Shown: in pieces, positions 8,692 through 17,503 of the stretch
How the letters are laid out: each line of letters starts with the position of its first letter
Numbering within the stretch: the stretch's first letter is position 1
Notes under the pieces: model-generated
What the model was told of the DNA's origin: nothing
Database searches by the model: none
Seen by the model: only the letters and a program-made list of their open reading frames with translations
Origin: Candidatus Woesearchaeota archaeon UBA153
Lineage (GTDB): Archaea > Nanobdellota > Nanobdellia > Woesearchaeales > UBA525
NCBI GenBank assembly: GCA_002503705.1
Contig: DASH01000093.1
Span: forward strand, 1-49,837
Length of the DNA stretch: 49,837 nucleotides
Direction of reading: 5' to 3'
Program-made: the position numbers and the translations under genes

Positions 8692-11093
8692 CGGTGAACA
8701 TGACGGTGAACGATACGGTGAACGAGCAGCGCCCCGGCCGGAGCTACGGTTACGAGGACGGAACGCTCATCCGGAACAAGCCGTCGACCTCGTGGCGGTG
8801 GTGGCTCGCCCTTTTCATCGCACTCCTGCTCATCCTCGGGTTCTGGTTCGCGCTCGACCAGAAGCTGCTCTTCGGCGAGGCGTGGCTCTCCGAGACGTAC
8901 GATAACGTCGACTGGCGCACGAACGAGGGCAACCTCCACACGTTCGGCGCGTGGGATCTCGAGGCGCACATCTGGAAGACCGAGTATATCATGCAATGGT
9001 TTCCGAACTTCCATTGGAACCCGTACTGGTATCTCGGCATGCCGCTCCTCAAGTATTACCAGTCAGGATTCTACGTGGCCCACTGGCTCACCATCATGGC
9101 GACGGGGCTCTCCGCCCCGCGCGCCGCGCTCATCCTCATCATCTTCAGCCACTTGCTCGCCACGCTTGTCACCTTCCTCCTCTGCTACAAGCTCTCGCGA
9201 CGCGTCTTGGTCTCGGCGCTCGCCGCCACGTTCGTGCTGAGCAACACGTTCATCTCGCTCCGCAGCTACGGCTGGGAGCCGATCACCGTCACGTTCCTCT
9301 TCCTCTTCCCCCTCGGACTCCTCCTCTTCTTCAAGGAGCCGCTCCGTCCGTTGCGGTTCTGGCTCATCCTCCTCCTCGGCATCGCGTACCTCTGCCATCC
9401 GCTCCTCTGGTTCTCGCTCTGCATGACGATGGGACTCTACCTCTTCTCCATCGCGATCAGGAAGACGAAGGAGCCGAATGGCGCGTACCGCCATTACCTC
9501 TGGCAGTACTTCGTGCTCGTCTTCTGCAGCATCATCATCGGCGCAGTCCAGTTCCTCCCTCAGATCAGCTATCAGCAGGCGAGTTCGGGAGCGCACATGG
9601 GCGTGACCTACTTGCCGTTCTACCAAGTGCCGCCGAACATCATCACGTTATGGGATTTCTTTTTCGATGCGGGCAACCTCAAGGGGCCAGGGCCTATCAT
9701 CATGATCGCGTTCTTCCTCCTCCTCTTCTTCGGCGTCGTCGAGTACTTGGCTTGGCGGGCGCGCAGGAAACAGAAAGCGGGAAATCTTCGAGCGGGAAAT
9801 CTTCGAGCGGGAAATCCTCAAGCGAACAATCTTCCTGCGGGAAATCCTCGAACGGGCGATCTCGCAACGCAATCTCACGACGGACACTCAGGAATCTTCT
9901 CGCACGAGCTCGTCGCGGGCCTCGCCTTCGTCCTTGTCGTCATGGTCCTCTTCTACTATCTCGAGCGCTTCAACATCTTCCCGATGAACGTGCTGCGCTC
10001 CATCCAATACCATCGCATCATCCCGGAGTTCATCATCGTCGCGGCCGCGCTCATCGCCGTCATCGCCAACATCGCCAGGACGCAGTGGCAGAAGGCGGTC
10101 TATTACACGGTGCTCATCGCCTTCGTCGCCGCCTCGACAATCGTGATCTACAACGTCCAGACGCATTGGCAGACGACCGACAGCATCAGCGACAAGCCGG
10201 AATTCCTCACCGACACGATTCCGGGACGTATCAGCATGCCGTACACCGACCAGAGCCTCTCCGTGCGGAGCTCGTTCCAAGCCATCCCGCAGACCTACGG
10301 CTACTACGAGCAAGGCATCACGAACGCGTACGACGACGAGATGTTCTCCGTCTCGTCAGGGTACCACAACGCCGACCTCACCACCCTCTACCTGAAAGCG
10401 GCGAACGTCGGACGCCTCTACGTCAATACGGAGGAAGGCGAGCGCGACCGGATCGTGCAGAAGCGGCTGAACAGCACGCTTTCGTACGTCCACGAGCCGA
10501 AGAGCCGTTACGCATACTTCGCCGTGCCCCTCGCGAACCCCGCGTTCGCCCAGGCGGTCGACTCAAGGGCGGCGTCGAACGTGACCGCGCTCGCTCCTGG
10601 TTGTCGCGTCCTCTTCATGGAGACGTATTGCGGCAGCGTGGGAGAAGAGTTCGTCAGCACCGATCCTGTCGAAGTGCGCTACCTCGCGGCGTACGTCGAG
10701 CTCCTCGAGAAGCCGGACGCCGCCACGGTGACGATGACGATGAAAGACCCGGACCATTACTTCATCGCGGTGCACAACGCGAGCGTGCGGACGGCGGTCG
10801 TGGTGAAGATGACGTACGACAAGGACTTCGTCGCCACCGTCAACGGCTACGAGGTGCCGATAACGAAGTTCGGCCCGGACTTCATGCTCATCTCCCCCGC
10901 GAGAGACGGCACGTACGGCATCATACTCGAGTATCGGGTCGACAAGCTCATCATCATCGGCGCGTTCATCAGCGTCCTCAGCATCCTCGGCCTCGCGCTC
11001 GCGTTCCTTTTCCGGCAACCTTTGCTCGCGCGCTTTGAAAAGATCAAGAAGAGGCACTGCCGTCTCCCGGACGGCGAAGGGGTGGGCCGATGA
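8688..11093 (+). CDS. GT-C-like polytopic membrane protein (PTPS-related type)
   Basis: The start ATG at 8688 overlaps the stop of the synthase (ATGA), so translation is coupled. About 801 residues. The first 13 residues come from three 12-base DNA repeats. Many membrane helices follow, with an extracytoplasmic acidic loop (WDLEAHIWKTEY) and the WNPYWYLGMPLLKYY pattern typical of the 6-pyruvoyl-tetrahydropterin-synthase-related membrane family, relatives of oligosaccharyltransferases and other GT-C enzymes. The last ~300 residues are a soluble extracellular domain closed by one more helix. A repeat-encoded linker lies at about 365-392. A role in transferring lipid-linked sugar to the polymer or to proteins is inferred from the fold and the operon. 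Confidence 0.72.
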   Translation: MTVNMTVNDTVNEQRPGRSYGYEDGTLIRNKPSTSWRWWLALFIALLLILGFWFALDQKLLFGEAWLSETYDNVDWRTNEGNLHTFGAWDLEAHIWKTEYIMQWFPNFHWNPYWYLGMPLLKYYQSGFYVAHWLTIMATGLSAPRAALILIIFSHLLATLVTFLLCYKLSRRVLVSALAATFVLSNTFISLRSYGWEPITVTFLFLFPLGLLLFFKEPLRPLRFWLILLLGIAYLCHPLLWFSLCMTMGLYLFSIAIRKTKEPNGAYRHYLWQYFVLVFCSIIIGAVQFLPQISYQQASSGAHMGVTYLPFYQVPPNIITLWDFFFDAGNLKGPGPIIMIAFFLLLFFGVVEYLAWRARRKQKAGNLRAGNLRAGNPQANNLPAGNPRTGDLATQSHDGHSGIFSHELVAGLAFVLVVMVLFYYLERFNIFPMNVLRSIQYHRIIPEFIIVAAALIAVIANIARTQWQKAVYYTVLIAFVAASTIVIYNVQTHWQTTDSISDKPEFLTDTIPGRISMPYTDQSLSVRSSFQAIPQTYGYYEQGITNAYDDEMFSVSSGYHNADLTTLYLKAANVGRLYVNTEEGERDRIVQKRLNSTLSYVHEPKSRYAYFAVPLANPAFAQAVDSRAASNVTALAPGCRVLFMETYCGSVGEEFVSTDPVEVRYLAAYVELLEKPDAATVTMTMKDPDHYFIAVHNASVRTAVVVKMTYDKDFVATVNGYEVPITKFGPDFMLISPARDGTYGIILEYRVDKLIIIGAFISVLSILGLALAFLFRQPLLARFEKIKKRHCRLPDGEGVGR
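9777..9866 (+). repeat. 6 x 15-base tandem repeat inside the GT-C-like gene
   Basis: The unit GCGGGAAATCTTCGA is repeated with drift and encodes AGNLR-like pentapeptides in a loop between membrane helices. The length is a multiple of three, so the frame is kept. Confidence 0.9.
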
Positions 11094-12448
11094 GCGCTGA
11101 GAGGAAGAGGTTCTGGCCGCGGTGGAAACTCGCTCTTCTCGGGAGCATCCTGCTCCTCTACGTCGGCGTCGGCGTCCTCCTCCTGCTCCTCGTGCATGAA
11201 GGGGTCATCGAGCGGCTCCCCCCGACTCCGATAGCCGTCGCCGGCAATGATTCGATCCAAGAGCCCGTCACGCTTGAGGTGAGCGTCAATCTCAGAGCGG
11301 CAGAGGCTTTCTTCCAGACGCAGATGATTCGAGAAGACGGCCACATCTTCCTCTACCGTCTCGTCACGGAGGACGGTACGTCTGCGAATGACAGCAACAC
11401 GAACAGTGAAGCGGCGAGCTACTACCTGCTCTGGACCGCGCAGGCGAAGCAGAAAGGGGCGTTCGATACGGAACTCGCCTTCGTGGAGACCAAGATGCTC
11501 CACCCCGTCGGAGACTACCTCCAGTGGCGGCTCTCCGAGAACGGCATGGTCGAGAGCGATGGCGGGAACATCGCTTCCGACGCCGACCTGCGCGCAATCA
11601 GAGCGCTCCTCATCGCCGAGAAGCAATGGGGCGACGAGCGGTACACGTCGCTGATTGACACGCTCGCGCGCGGTCTCGAACAGACCGCGTTCACCAAAGA
11701 CGGGCTTCTCGCGCCGTATGGCGGGATGTCGGGAACGAAGCCGTGGATTGCGGACGAGTCATGGCTCTCCTACAGCGACTTCACCGTCTTCAAGGCGCTC
11801 TCCGAGCGGCGTGGCGTGGCGTGGTTGAAGATGTACGCGAAGATGAAGTCTGCCGTTCTCGGCGCGCAGATCCAGAACGGGCTCTACAATTCACAGATCA
11901 CCCTGCAACGCCAGTACGGCAACGGCATCGACGGCGGCGGCTACAGCATCAACTCGATGTGGCTCATGGCGAGGAACGCGGAGAGCGGCGATCCTGACCT
12001 CGTCGCCTCGGCGAGCCGATCGCTCGCCTTCTACAAGCAGGCGTTCAGCCGGAACGCGGAGATTGACACGCTGTACGACTCGAATGGCGACGCCCTCTCG
12101 TCCGGCGACGCGCCGTGGGTGTACGCGCTCATCGGACGGGCGGCGGTGGCGCTCGGCGACCGCGAGTTCAGCGACGCCATGCTGGCGAAACTTGTCGAGA
12201 AGCAGGACATGGACTGCTCGTCGCCGCACTACGGTTCGTTCCCCGAGGGCGTGTCGGGCAACGGGCGGCAGGAGCGCGTCGGCCAGTTCACCATGCAGGA
12301 GGCGATCCTGACGATGCAGGCGTACGTGCAGAGTCGAGGGGGGGCTCTCGACGCGCCGATTGGGCAGGCCGGAGATGCGGTCGCGGCGTGCGAGGAGGAG
12401 ACGCACGACGCTTCACCATCAAAGAATCGTGAGAAAAGAGAGTCGTGA
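11090..12448 (+). CDS. Membrane-anchored GH8-like endoglucanase (BcsZ-like)
   Basis: The ATG at 11090 overlaps the previous stop (ATGA). 452 residues: a signal anchor at 13-36, then a GH8-like alpha/alpha barrel. Matches to GH8 are NSEAASYYLLW at 105-115, whose Glu107 sits where GH8 has its acid, and ASDADLRAIRALLIAEKQWGD at 162-182, which follows the family pattern A.DGD.DIA.ALL.A...WGD. Asp165 is a candidate second acidic residue. GH8 enzymes cut beta-1,4-glucan or related polymers. Next to a cellulose-synthase-like enzyme the likely job is trimming or releasing the nascent polymer outside the cell, as BcsZ does. The stop lies inside a tandem repeat, so the C-terminal end (KNREKRES) may vary between strains. 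Confidence 0.82.
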   Translation: MSAERKRFWPRWKLALLGSILLLYVGVGVLLLLLVHEGVIERLPPTPIAVAGNDSIQEPVTLEVSVNLRAAEAFFQTQMIREDGHIFLYRLVTEDGTSANDSNTNSEAASYYLLWTAQAKQKGAFDTELAFVETKMLHPVGDYLQWRLSENGMVESDGGNIASDADLRAIRALLIAEKQWGDERYTSLIDTLARGLEQTAFTKDGLLAPYGGMSGTKPWIADESWLSYSDFTVFKALSERRGVAWLKMYAKMKSAVLGAQIQNGLYNSQITLQRQYGNGIDGGGYSINSMWLMARNAESGDPDLVASASRSLAFYKQAFSRNAEIDTLYDSNGDALSSGDAPWVYALIGRAAVALGDREFSDAMLAKLVEKQDMDCSSPHYGSFPEGVSGNGRQERVGQFTMQEAILTMQAYVQSRGGALDAPIGQAGDAVAACEEETHDASPSKNREKRES

Positions 12449-12486
12449 GAAAAGAGAATCGTGAGAAAAGAGAATCGTGAGAAAAA
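12423..12486 (+). repeat. 4 x 16-base tandem repeat at the end of the GH8 gene
   Basis: The unit AGAATCGTGAGAAAAG is repeated four times with one internal change and one end change. It spans the GH8 stop codon and separates it from the next gene. Confidence 0.95.
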
Positions 12487-12520
12487 TACTTGTGGGGAAA
12501 AACTACGGAGATGATACCCA

Positions 12521-13003
12521 ATGGATGAACTCCAACAAACGCATCGGAGAGGTCATCGGAAGGAGGTCGTCGTCGCGGTGAGCGGCGGGTTCGATCCCGT
12601 GCACATCGGCCACGTCCGCCTCTTCAATGAGGCGAAGCGGCTCGGCGACCACCTCGTGGTGATCGTGAACAACGATAACTGGCTGCGGCGCAAGAAAGGG
12701 TTCGCGTTCATGCCGGAATCGGAGCGGCAGGAGATTATCGAATCCTTCCGTGCCGTCGACGAGGTCATGCTCACCTTCCACAAACCGGAGACGACGGACA
12801 CGTCCGTCTGCGCAGAGCTCGAGGCGCTCAAGCCAGACCTCTTCGCGAACGGCGGGGACCGCAAGGCGGAGAACGTCCCGGAGTATGAGGTGTGCGAGCG
12901 GCTCGGCATCCGCATGGCCTTCGGCGTCGGCGCGGGCGGCAAGGTGCAGAGCTCGAGCGACCTCGTCAAGCGCGCCCGCGAGCTCGCGGCGATGCAAGGC
13001 TGA
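12521..13003 (+). CDS. Cytidylyltransferase-type nucleotidyltransferase
   Basis: A 160-residue protein with the family signature GGFDPVHIGHVRL at about 22-34 (HxGH) and a late GGKVQSSSDLV, equivalent to the ISSS/T motif. It belongs with RfaE-C, TagD and PCT-type enzymes that join CTP or ATP to a phosphorylated sugar, glycerol or choline and release pyrophosphate. No kinase domain is fused. It is the last gene of the polysaccharide operon and could activate a precursor for a polymer substituent, which is inference. GGAGATGAT lies shortly upstream of the ATG at 12521. Confidence 0.8.
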   Translation: MDELQQTHRRGHRKEVVVAVSGGFDPVHIGHVRLFNEAKRLGDHLVVIVNNDNWLRRKKGFAFMPESERQEIIESFRAVDEVMLTFHKPETTDTSVCAELEALKPDLFANGGDRKAENVPEYEVCERLGIRMAFGVGAGGKVQSSSDLVKRARELAAMQG

Positions 13004-13290
13004 CCTCGCGCTCTTCGGCATGTGTCGTCCGTCTCCTCGCGGCAGAAGTCGTATGAAATGAATGCTATTGAAAGAGTACGTACGAGAACGTTCACGAAAA
13101 GTTTGATGACAATATAACGTCCGACGAAGACGACAGTGAAGAAATCCCTGACGACGAAACGAACGAGAAGAAAAAACGACGACGAACGAGATGAAGAAAC
13201 TCCTGACGACGAAGCGCGCGATGAAGATGAGTCGTAAGATGAATATACTGAGAACGAGGAAATCCGCGACGAGACGGATGACTGGCGTCT

Positions 13291-15555
13291 TTACGCGGTG
13301 AAGCTCGCGAAGCCGGTCGCCGGCCCGACGCACGCGCTCTTGACGCAGATGGACGCGGGGTTCGCGGCCTGCTGGAGGTACAGCTCGTACGTGTTGCCGC
13401 CCTTGGCGCACGCCTTCGCCTGGATCTCGCCGCTCGTCGTCGTGTAGCGCACAGTCCGGCACGTGCCGTCCGACGTATCGGTGAGCTTGCTGCCGGAAGG
13501 GTTCACCGTGAACGTGAAGCTGTCGACGCCCACCGGCGGCGCGCAGACAGCTCCGTCGTCAACGACGCCATTGCAGTCGTTATCCTTCTGGTCGCACACC
13601 TCGGTGCCGGGTGTTCCCGCAGTCGCGCTGCACGTCGTCCCGCCGCTCGCGGTGCACACTTGCACGCCGGTACGGACGCACTCGCCGACGCCGACGCTGC
13701 ACGAGGAGCCGACGTTGAACCCCTCATCGACTTGACCGTCGCAATCGTTATCCTTGCCGTCGCACGTTTCCGCGCTCGGTGTGCAAGCCGGAGGAGTGGT
13801 CGTCGTCGGAATGAACCGGACGAAGCCTTGGTCCTTCGTCACGCACCCGTTCGCGAGGCACGCGCTGAAACTCATGCCGGAAGGCGCGGCCTGACGGTAA
13901 AGCTCGATGTAGCCGCCGCCCTTCTCGCAACCAAGGACCTGGATGTCGCCCGCGACGGTGCTCCACAGCATCGTCCGGCAGACGCCGCTCGTTACGTCGC
14001 TCTTCGACGTGCAGGCCACGGCCGTGCTGCCCGCGACACACGACTTCGGGAGCGAGCCGATGCCGCTCGTCGGTGGTTGCGGGCAGACGCCATCCTCATC
14101 GACTTGACCGTCGCAATCGTTATCCTTGCCGTCACAGATTTCCATCGTCGGAGCGCAGGTCGGCAGGGGGGTGCTGCTGAGAGCGGGGAAGGCCGGAAGG
14201 TCGAGGCCGATCCCCATGCCGAGCGCGCGGACCGCGAACGCTGCGTGGTAGACGCCGAAGCACGAGGTGTAATCCCACGTGCCGGTCGAGAGCGCGTAAT
14301 GGCCGAGCGCGTTGTCGAGGATCTGGGCGAACGAGGACTTGTGCGTGCACCCTGCCTCGTGGAGCGCTTGCAGGCCTTGGGCGAAGTAGCCGCTCTGCGC
14401 CGTTCCCGCGCTGCCGTCCGGCTTGTACTGGAGGGGGATGCTGTTGGTGTTCTGGCTGTAACGCGCGTGCCACGAGTCACAGTACGCCGTGAGCAGGGGA
14501 AGTTGGTACCCGATGACGCCCGCATAGTAGTTCGCCTGGCACATCCCGAAGGCGCGAGTCGCATCAGCATCGTCCCAGATGACCGGCGAACAGCTGCTCG
14601 TGCATTCCGCAGTGGGAACGTTGTTCGCGCCAGTCACCCACTTGAAACTCCTGCCGGGAGGCACGGTGAAGTCCTTACCGTTGAACTTGCTCGCTTCGAG
14701 GTAGTTGAGTGTGAAGTTGGCTGCCACCGAGCAATACGTCCTGTTGCCGGTCTGGCTGCACGCCTCGAGCATGGCAGTAATCGCATCAGCGTAGTAGCCG
14801 GTGTACGCGTAGTCGTTCGAGGCAAGGCCGCCACGCTTCGCGTCGCTGCCCGCCGCGAGCCAGTAGCAGATCTGCCCCTCGCCGAGGCTGCTCGGCCGAC
14901 AAGTCTTGTCCACTTCATATTTGAGGAACGCGTTGGAAAGGCTCTTCGCGAGCGCTCCATACTGCTCCTTCTTGATCGCGTCGGTGAAGGCGGGGTTCTT
15001 GGCCGCGGTGAAGAGCGCGATGATGATGCGCGCCGTGCCGTCGCTGGCGGTGTCGCAGTTCCCGTTGATGCCTGCTCGGCAGGGTTGGATGCTATTGCCG
15101 TCGCGGTAGATCCGCCACGCGGGGAGGCCGCCGTTCGTGCTCGCGATCGCTTTGACTGTCGTGTAGAACTGGTTCATGCGCGTTTGGTCCTTGCCCATCG
15201 CGACGAGGATGCCGACTTGGCTGAACTCATCCGTGACCATGCAGTTGTGGGTGAAGTCGATGGTCAAGCCGGAGTCGCACGCCGCGCCGGACTGGAGATC
15301 GCTCTGGCCGCAACGGTCGCTGCGCGAGAACCAGGGCACCCAGAGTTTATCGCCCTCGATGACCGTCGCGACCTTGCCGTTCGCGTAGAGCGCGTTCACG
15401 AGCGTGTCGTAGTTCGCGTCGCGCGTCTCGCCGCCGAAGCCTGCGCTGGTCGGGCTCACGAGCGGCTGCGCCGCGAGCGTGAATGGAACCGTGATGAGAA
15501 TGAGTCCCAGGAGGAACAGCGCTGCCGGAAAAAGTTTACGCTGTTGAAAGACCAC
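13291..15555 (-). CDS. Secreted GH8-like glycosidase with MopE-type metal-binding repeats
   Basis: 754 residues from a GTG at 15555, with a TTTAAAT box 24-30 bases upstream, so probably leaderless. A signal peptide covers residues 1-29 (ends TLAAQ). Residues about 45-455 resemble GH8: TDEFSQVGIL around Glu110, GGLPAWRI at 142-149 and TASDGTARIIIALFTAA from 169, with Asp172. The C-terminal third holds three CDGKDNDCDGQVDE-like motifs (near 475, 600 and 655), the MopE metal-binding pattern. Two homologous ~80-residue modules with paired cysteines (CRT...GCEKGG.Y.ELY) alternate with them. The modules may bind calcium or polymer; their function is unknown. It is probably a secreted enzyme acting on the same class of polymer as the operon to its left. 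Confidence 0.78.
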   Translation of the reverse strand: MVFQQRKLFPAALFLLGLILITVPFTLAAQPLVSPTSAGFGGETRDANYDTLVNALYANGKVATVIEGDKLWVPWFSRSDRCGQSDLQSGAACDSGLTIDFTHNCMVTDEFSQVGILVAMGKDQTRMNQFYTTVKAIASTNGGLPAWRIYRDGNSIQPCRAGINGNCDTASDGTARIIIALFTAAKNPAFTDAIKKEQYGALAKSLSNAFLKYEVDKTCRPSSLGEGQICYWLAAGSDAKRGGLASNDYAYTGYYADAITAMLEACSQTGNRTYCSVAANFTLNYLEASKFNGKDFTVPPGRSFKWVTGANNVPTAECTSSCSPVIWDDADATRAFGMCQANYYAGVIGYQLPLLTAYCDSWHARYSQNTNSIPLQYKPDGSAGTAQSGYFAQGLQALHEAGCTHKSSFAQILDNALGHYALSTGTWDYTSCFGVYHAAFAVRALGMGIGLDLPAFPALSSTPLPTCAPTMEICDGKDNDCDGQVDEDGVCPQPPTSGIGSLPKSCVAGSTAVACTSKSDVTSGVCRTMLWSTVAGDIQVLGCEKGGGYIELYRQAAPSGMSFSACLANGCVTKDQGFVRFIPTTTTPPACTPSAETCDGKDNDCDGQVDEGFNVGSSCSVGVGECVRTGVQVCTASGGTTCSATAGTPGTEVCDQKDNDCNGVVDDGAVCAPPVGVDSFTFTVNPSGSKLTDTSDGTCRTVRYTTTSGEIQAKACAKGGNTYELYLQQAANPASICVKSACVGPATGFASFTA

Positions 15556-15948
15556 GCGTCGAAGGCTTAAGGTCTTTGTTTAAATGTTTTCTCTTAAATT
15601 TCGTATATGCTCGAGCGTGAAATCGAGGTCATCACACCGTATGTGATGAAAAAGCATATAGAAAAATCGTTGAGTATATGTTGCGTGTATGTGTGGATGC
15701 GGTACGTCTGTGTGAAGGACGAGAAGAGTTTTCTAATGGACAAGTAGGTTTTCCACTGGTCAAGTAGGTGCCGAACAAAGACTTTTACTGAGACGATTGT
15801 TGAGCTGGTCGTTGAGCGCGTCATTGTGAGCGAGTCATTGAGCGAGTCCTTGAGTGGGCTGTTGACTACGTCGTCGATGTGTATGATGAAAACTGTTTCT
15901 GGTTTTGTTTCTCGTTTTGAAAAAGGTTTTACGTTGGGGGAAAAATTT
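15556..15948. other. AT-richer intergenic region
   Basis: About 390 bases. The right part is the 3' side of the PKD gene, the left part is the promoter of the GH8 gene. Between 15785 and 15870 there are loose direct repeats of GTTGAGCG and GAGCGAGTC.TTGAG words. T-runs near 15905-15950 could end transcription on the minus strand. No gene is supported. Confidence 0.5.
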
Positions 15949-16848
15949 TTACGTGGGAGTCTGCACCACCTGCAATAAGCCGGTCTCGCTCGTCTCGTTG
16001 TTCATCGCCGTGCAACTCACGTCGAATGTGCCCGAACCGTACGCGTGCCAGACGTTGTCCGAGGACATCCCGAGGAGTTTCGATCCGTCTCCGAAATCCC
16101 AATCGTAACTCGTCGGCGTGAAGCCGGTCGCGGTGCAGACGAAGACGTAGACGCTGCCTTGCGGATAGTACGGCGCCACGCTCAAGACTGCGGCGTTCGA
16201 TTCCGAATCGCTCGTGTTCGTCGGCGTCTCCGGGATGCCGCCCGCGATGATCTTCGAGGCTCCGACGCGGTATGCCGAGTTGGACGCCGCGCAGTTCACC
16301 GTGTACGACCCTGACTGGTCGAAGCGATGGAAGACGTCGTTGACCGGCATGTCATACAGCTTCTGTCCGTCGCCGAAATCCCAATCGTAACTGGTCGGGG
16401 TGAATCCGAAGGCGTTGCAATTGAAGACGTAGTCGCGCCCGTCCGGACCCTGCGGGAAGTACGGCGCTATCTGCAGCTCTGCCGACTGGTCCCCGATCGG
16501 AGGAACGGTCTGGTTCGTGCCGACGCCAACGCGAAGCAGGTAGACCTTGTTGAAGGTCTCGTTCGACGCGGTGCACGCGACTTCATACTCTCCGCTCTGC
16601 GTGTAGGTATGATACACGTTATTTGAGGTCATGTCCATCAGTTTCTGCCCGTCGCCGAAGCTGAAATCGTACGTCGTCGCCGCGAAGCCGGGGTTGCAGA
16701 CGAAGACATAGTTGCTCCCTTGCGGGTACCATTGCATGATGCTGATGTCTCCGCTCGCAGTCGCGCTCGCCGCCGAGATCACGAAGAGCATCGCCAACAC
16801 GCCGATACCGCTCAAGCCCATCATCGAGTTTTTCATTGAGTTTTTCAT
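15949..16848 (-). CDS. Secreted triple PKD-domain protein
   Basis: 299 residues. A signal peptide at about 1-32 (hydrophobic core, then SATASGD) is followed by three homologous repeats of about 85 residues. Each has YPQG...YVF.C...GF..T.YD..FGDG.KL and a closing YTQSGEY.V.C strand, the PKD fold with its FGDG core and extra cysteines. PKD domains in archaeal surface proteins act as spacers or sugar-binding modules. There is no C-terminal helix, so it is probably released or held non-covalently. An AGGAGGTG ribosome site sits eight bases before the ATG at 16848; a second in-frame ATG five codons later is less likely. Confidence 0.85.
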   Translation of the reverse strand: MKNSMKNSMMGLSGIGVLAMLFVISAASATASGDISIMQWYPQGSNYVFVCNPGFAATTYDFSFGDGQKLMDMTSNNVYHTYTQSGEYEVACTASNETFNKVYLLRVGVGTNQTVPPIGDQSAELQIAPYFPQGPDGRDYVFNCNAFGFTPTSYDWDFGDGQKLYDMPVNDVFHRFDQSGSYTVNCAASNSAYRVGASKIIAGGIPETPTNTSDSESNAAVLSVAPYYPQGSVYVFVCTATGFTPTSYDWDFGDGSKLLGMSSDNVWHAYGSGTFDVSCTAMNNETSETGLLQVVQTPT

Positions 16849-17078
16849 ATTACAGCACCTCCTGTGTGAAGAGTACGGGTGGAGAGAAGCGCCGGCACTA
16901 TACTAAACATCGCTATATAGATAATAGAAGGGGCGCGGTAGATGGTGGCGGAGACGCCGAACGGGTAAGAGGACATAAGAGTGTCCATGACTCGTTTCCT
17001 GTCGCGGAATCTCCGTTCTCCTCAAGAAGTCGCCGCGTGGCGTTTTGCGGCGTCATACATTTTTTCGACACTATACAT

Positions 17079-17137
17079 AATAGTATCTATATGAAGAGGT
17101 TTGTTATAATCTGGTGTCTTCCCCGACCTCGGGAAGC
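17079..17137 (+). promoter_or_regulatory. Promoter/hairpin module, copy 2
   Basis: It repeats the module at 725-790. TATCTATATGAA is at 17084-17095, followed by AGGTTTGTTATAAT, GTCTTC and a hairpin with arms CTTCCC (17118-17123) and GGGAAG (17131-17136). The distance from TATCTATATGAA to the hairpin is 34 bases in both copies, and the arms differ but still pair. It lies about 370 bases upstream of the kinase gene, close to the distance in copy 1. Confidence 0.5.
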
Positions 17138-17406
17138 TGACCGGACCGGACAATCAAGACCACATCCGCGTCCGGCGCATCTCACTCTTCAAAGATATCC
17201 CTGAAGATGTCTCGACGAGATTGCCGACGGGGGGACGTCGCCGGCACGTCTTTGAAAAGAGTGCCCTTGGCAAATGCGTCTTTGAGGTGCCATGACGATG
17301 CAAGAACTGCGAAAACGAGAACGACAGCGATCAATTCATTCCACAATGCCTTCCCTGCCGAGGCATTCTCCCTCTCTTCATTCCCCGCCCACTCATCCTC
17401 TGGCTC

Positions 17407-17481
17407 TTCATTCCCCACTCATTCATTCCCCACTCATTCATTCCCCACTCATTCATTCCCCACTCATTCATTTTCCATTCA
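17407..17481 (+). repeat. 5 x 15-base tandem repeat before the P-loop kinase gene
   Basis: The unit TTCATTCCCCACTCA is repeated four times exactly, then once with changes. It ends nine bases before the ribosome site AGGAGG at 17490, so copy-number changes would alter the leader but not the protein. Confidence 0.95.
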
Positions 17482-17503
17482 TCTCCGCCAGGAGGCGCTC
17501 CCT

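Larger units (their letters stand above)
16849..17503. other. Divergent regulatory region with promoter modules
   Basis: 655 bases between the PKD gene and the P-loop kinase gene. It contains CTATTATCTATAT on the minus strand (16915-16927), identical to a 13-base word in the module near 728-740; the second promoter/hairpin module at 17079-17137; and five 15-base repeats at 17407-17481. The open frame that runs through it from 17207 is an upstream extension of the kinase gene made mostly of repeats. Confidence 0.6.

Noticed and set aside
13004..13290. A gene in the gap after the cytidylyltransferase
   Set aside because: Only short frames interrupted by stops and acidic low-complexity words (GACGACGAA); nothing with a start and ribosome site.
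13660..15570. 636-codon plus-strand frame opposite the secreted GH8
   Set aside because: Composition is Arg/Ala/Val-dominated with no domain, while the minus strand has a signal peptide and GH8 and MopE motifs.
17407..17481. CRISPR-like array
   Set aside because: Units are 15 bases and directly adjacent with no spacers. The other tandem arrays are the same in this respect.
17207..17503. N-terminal extension of the P-loop kinase from 17207
   Set aside because: It is mostly repeat-encoded PTHSF sequence; the ATG at 17504 has an AGGAGG at the right distance.
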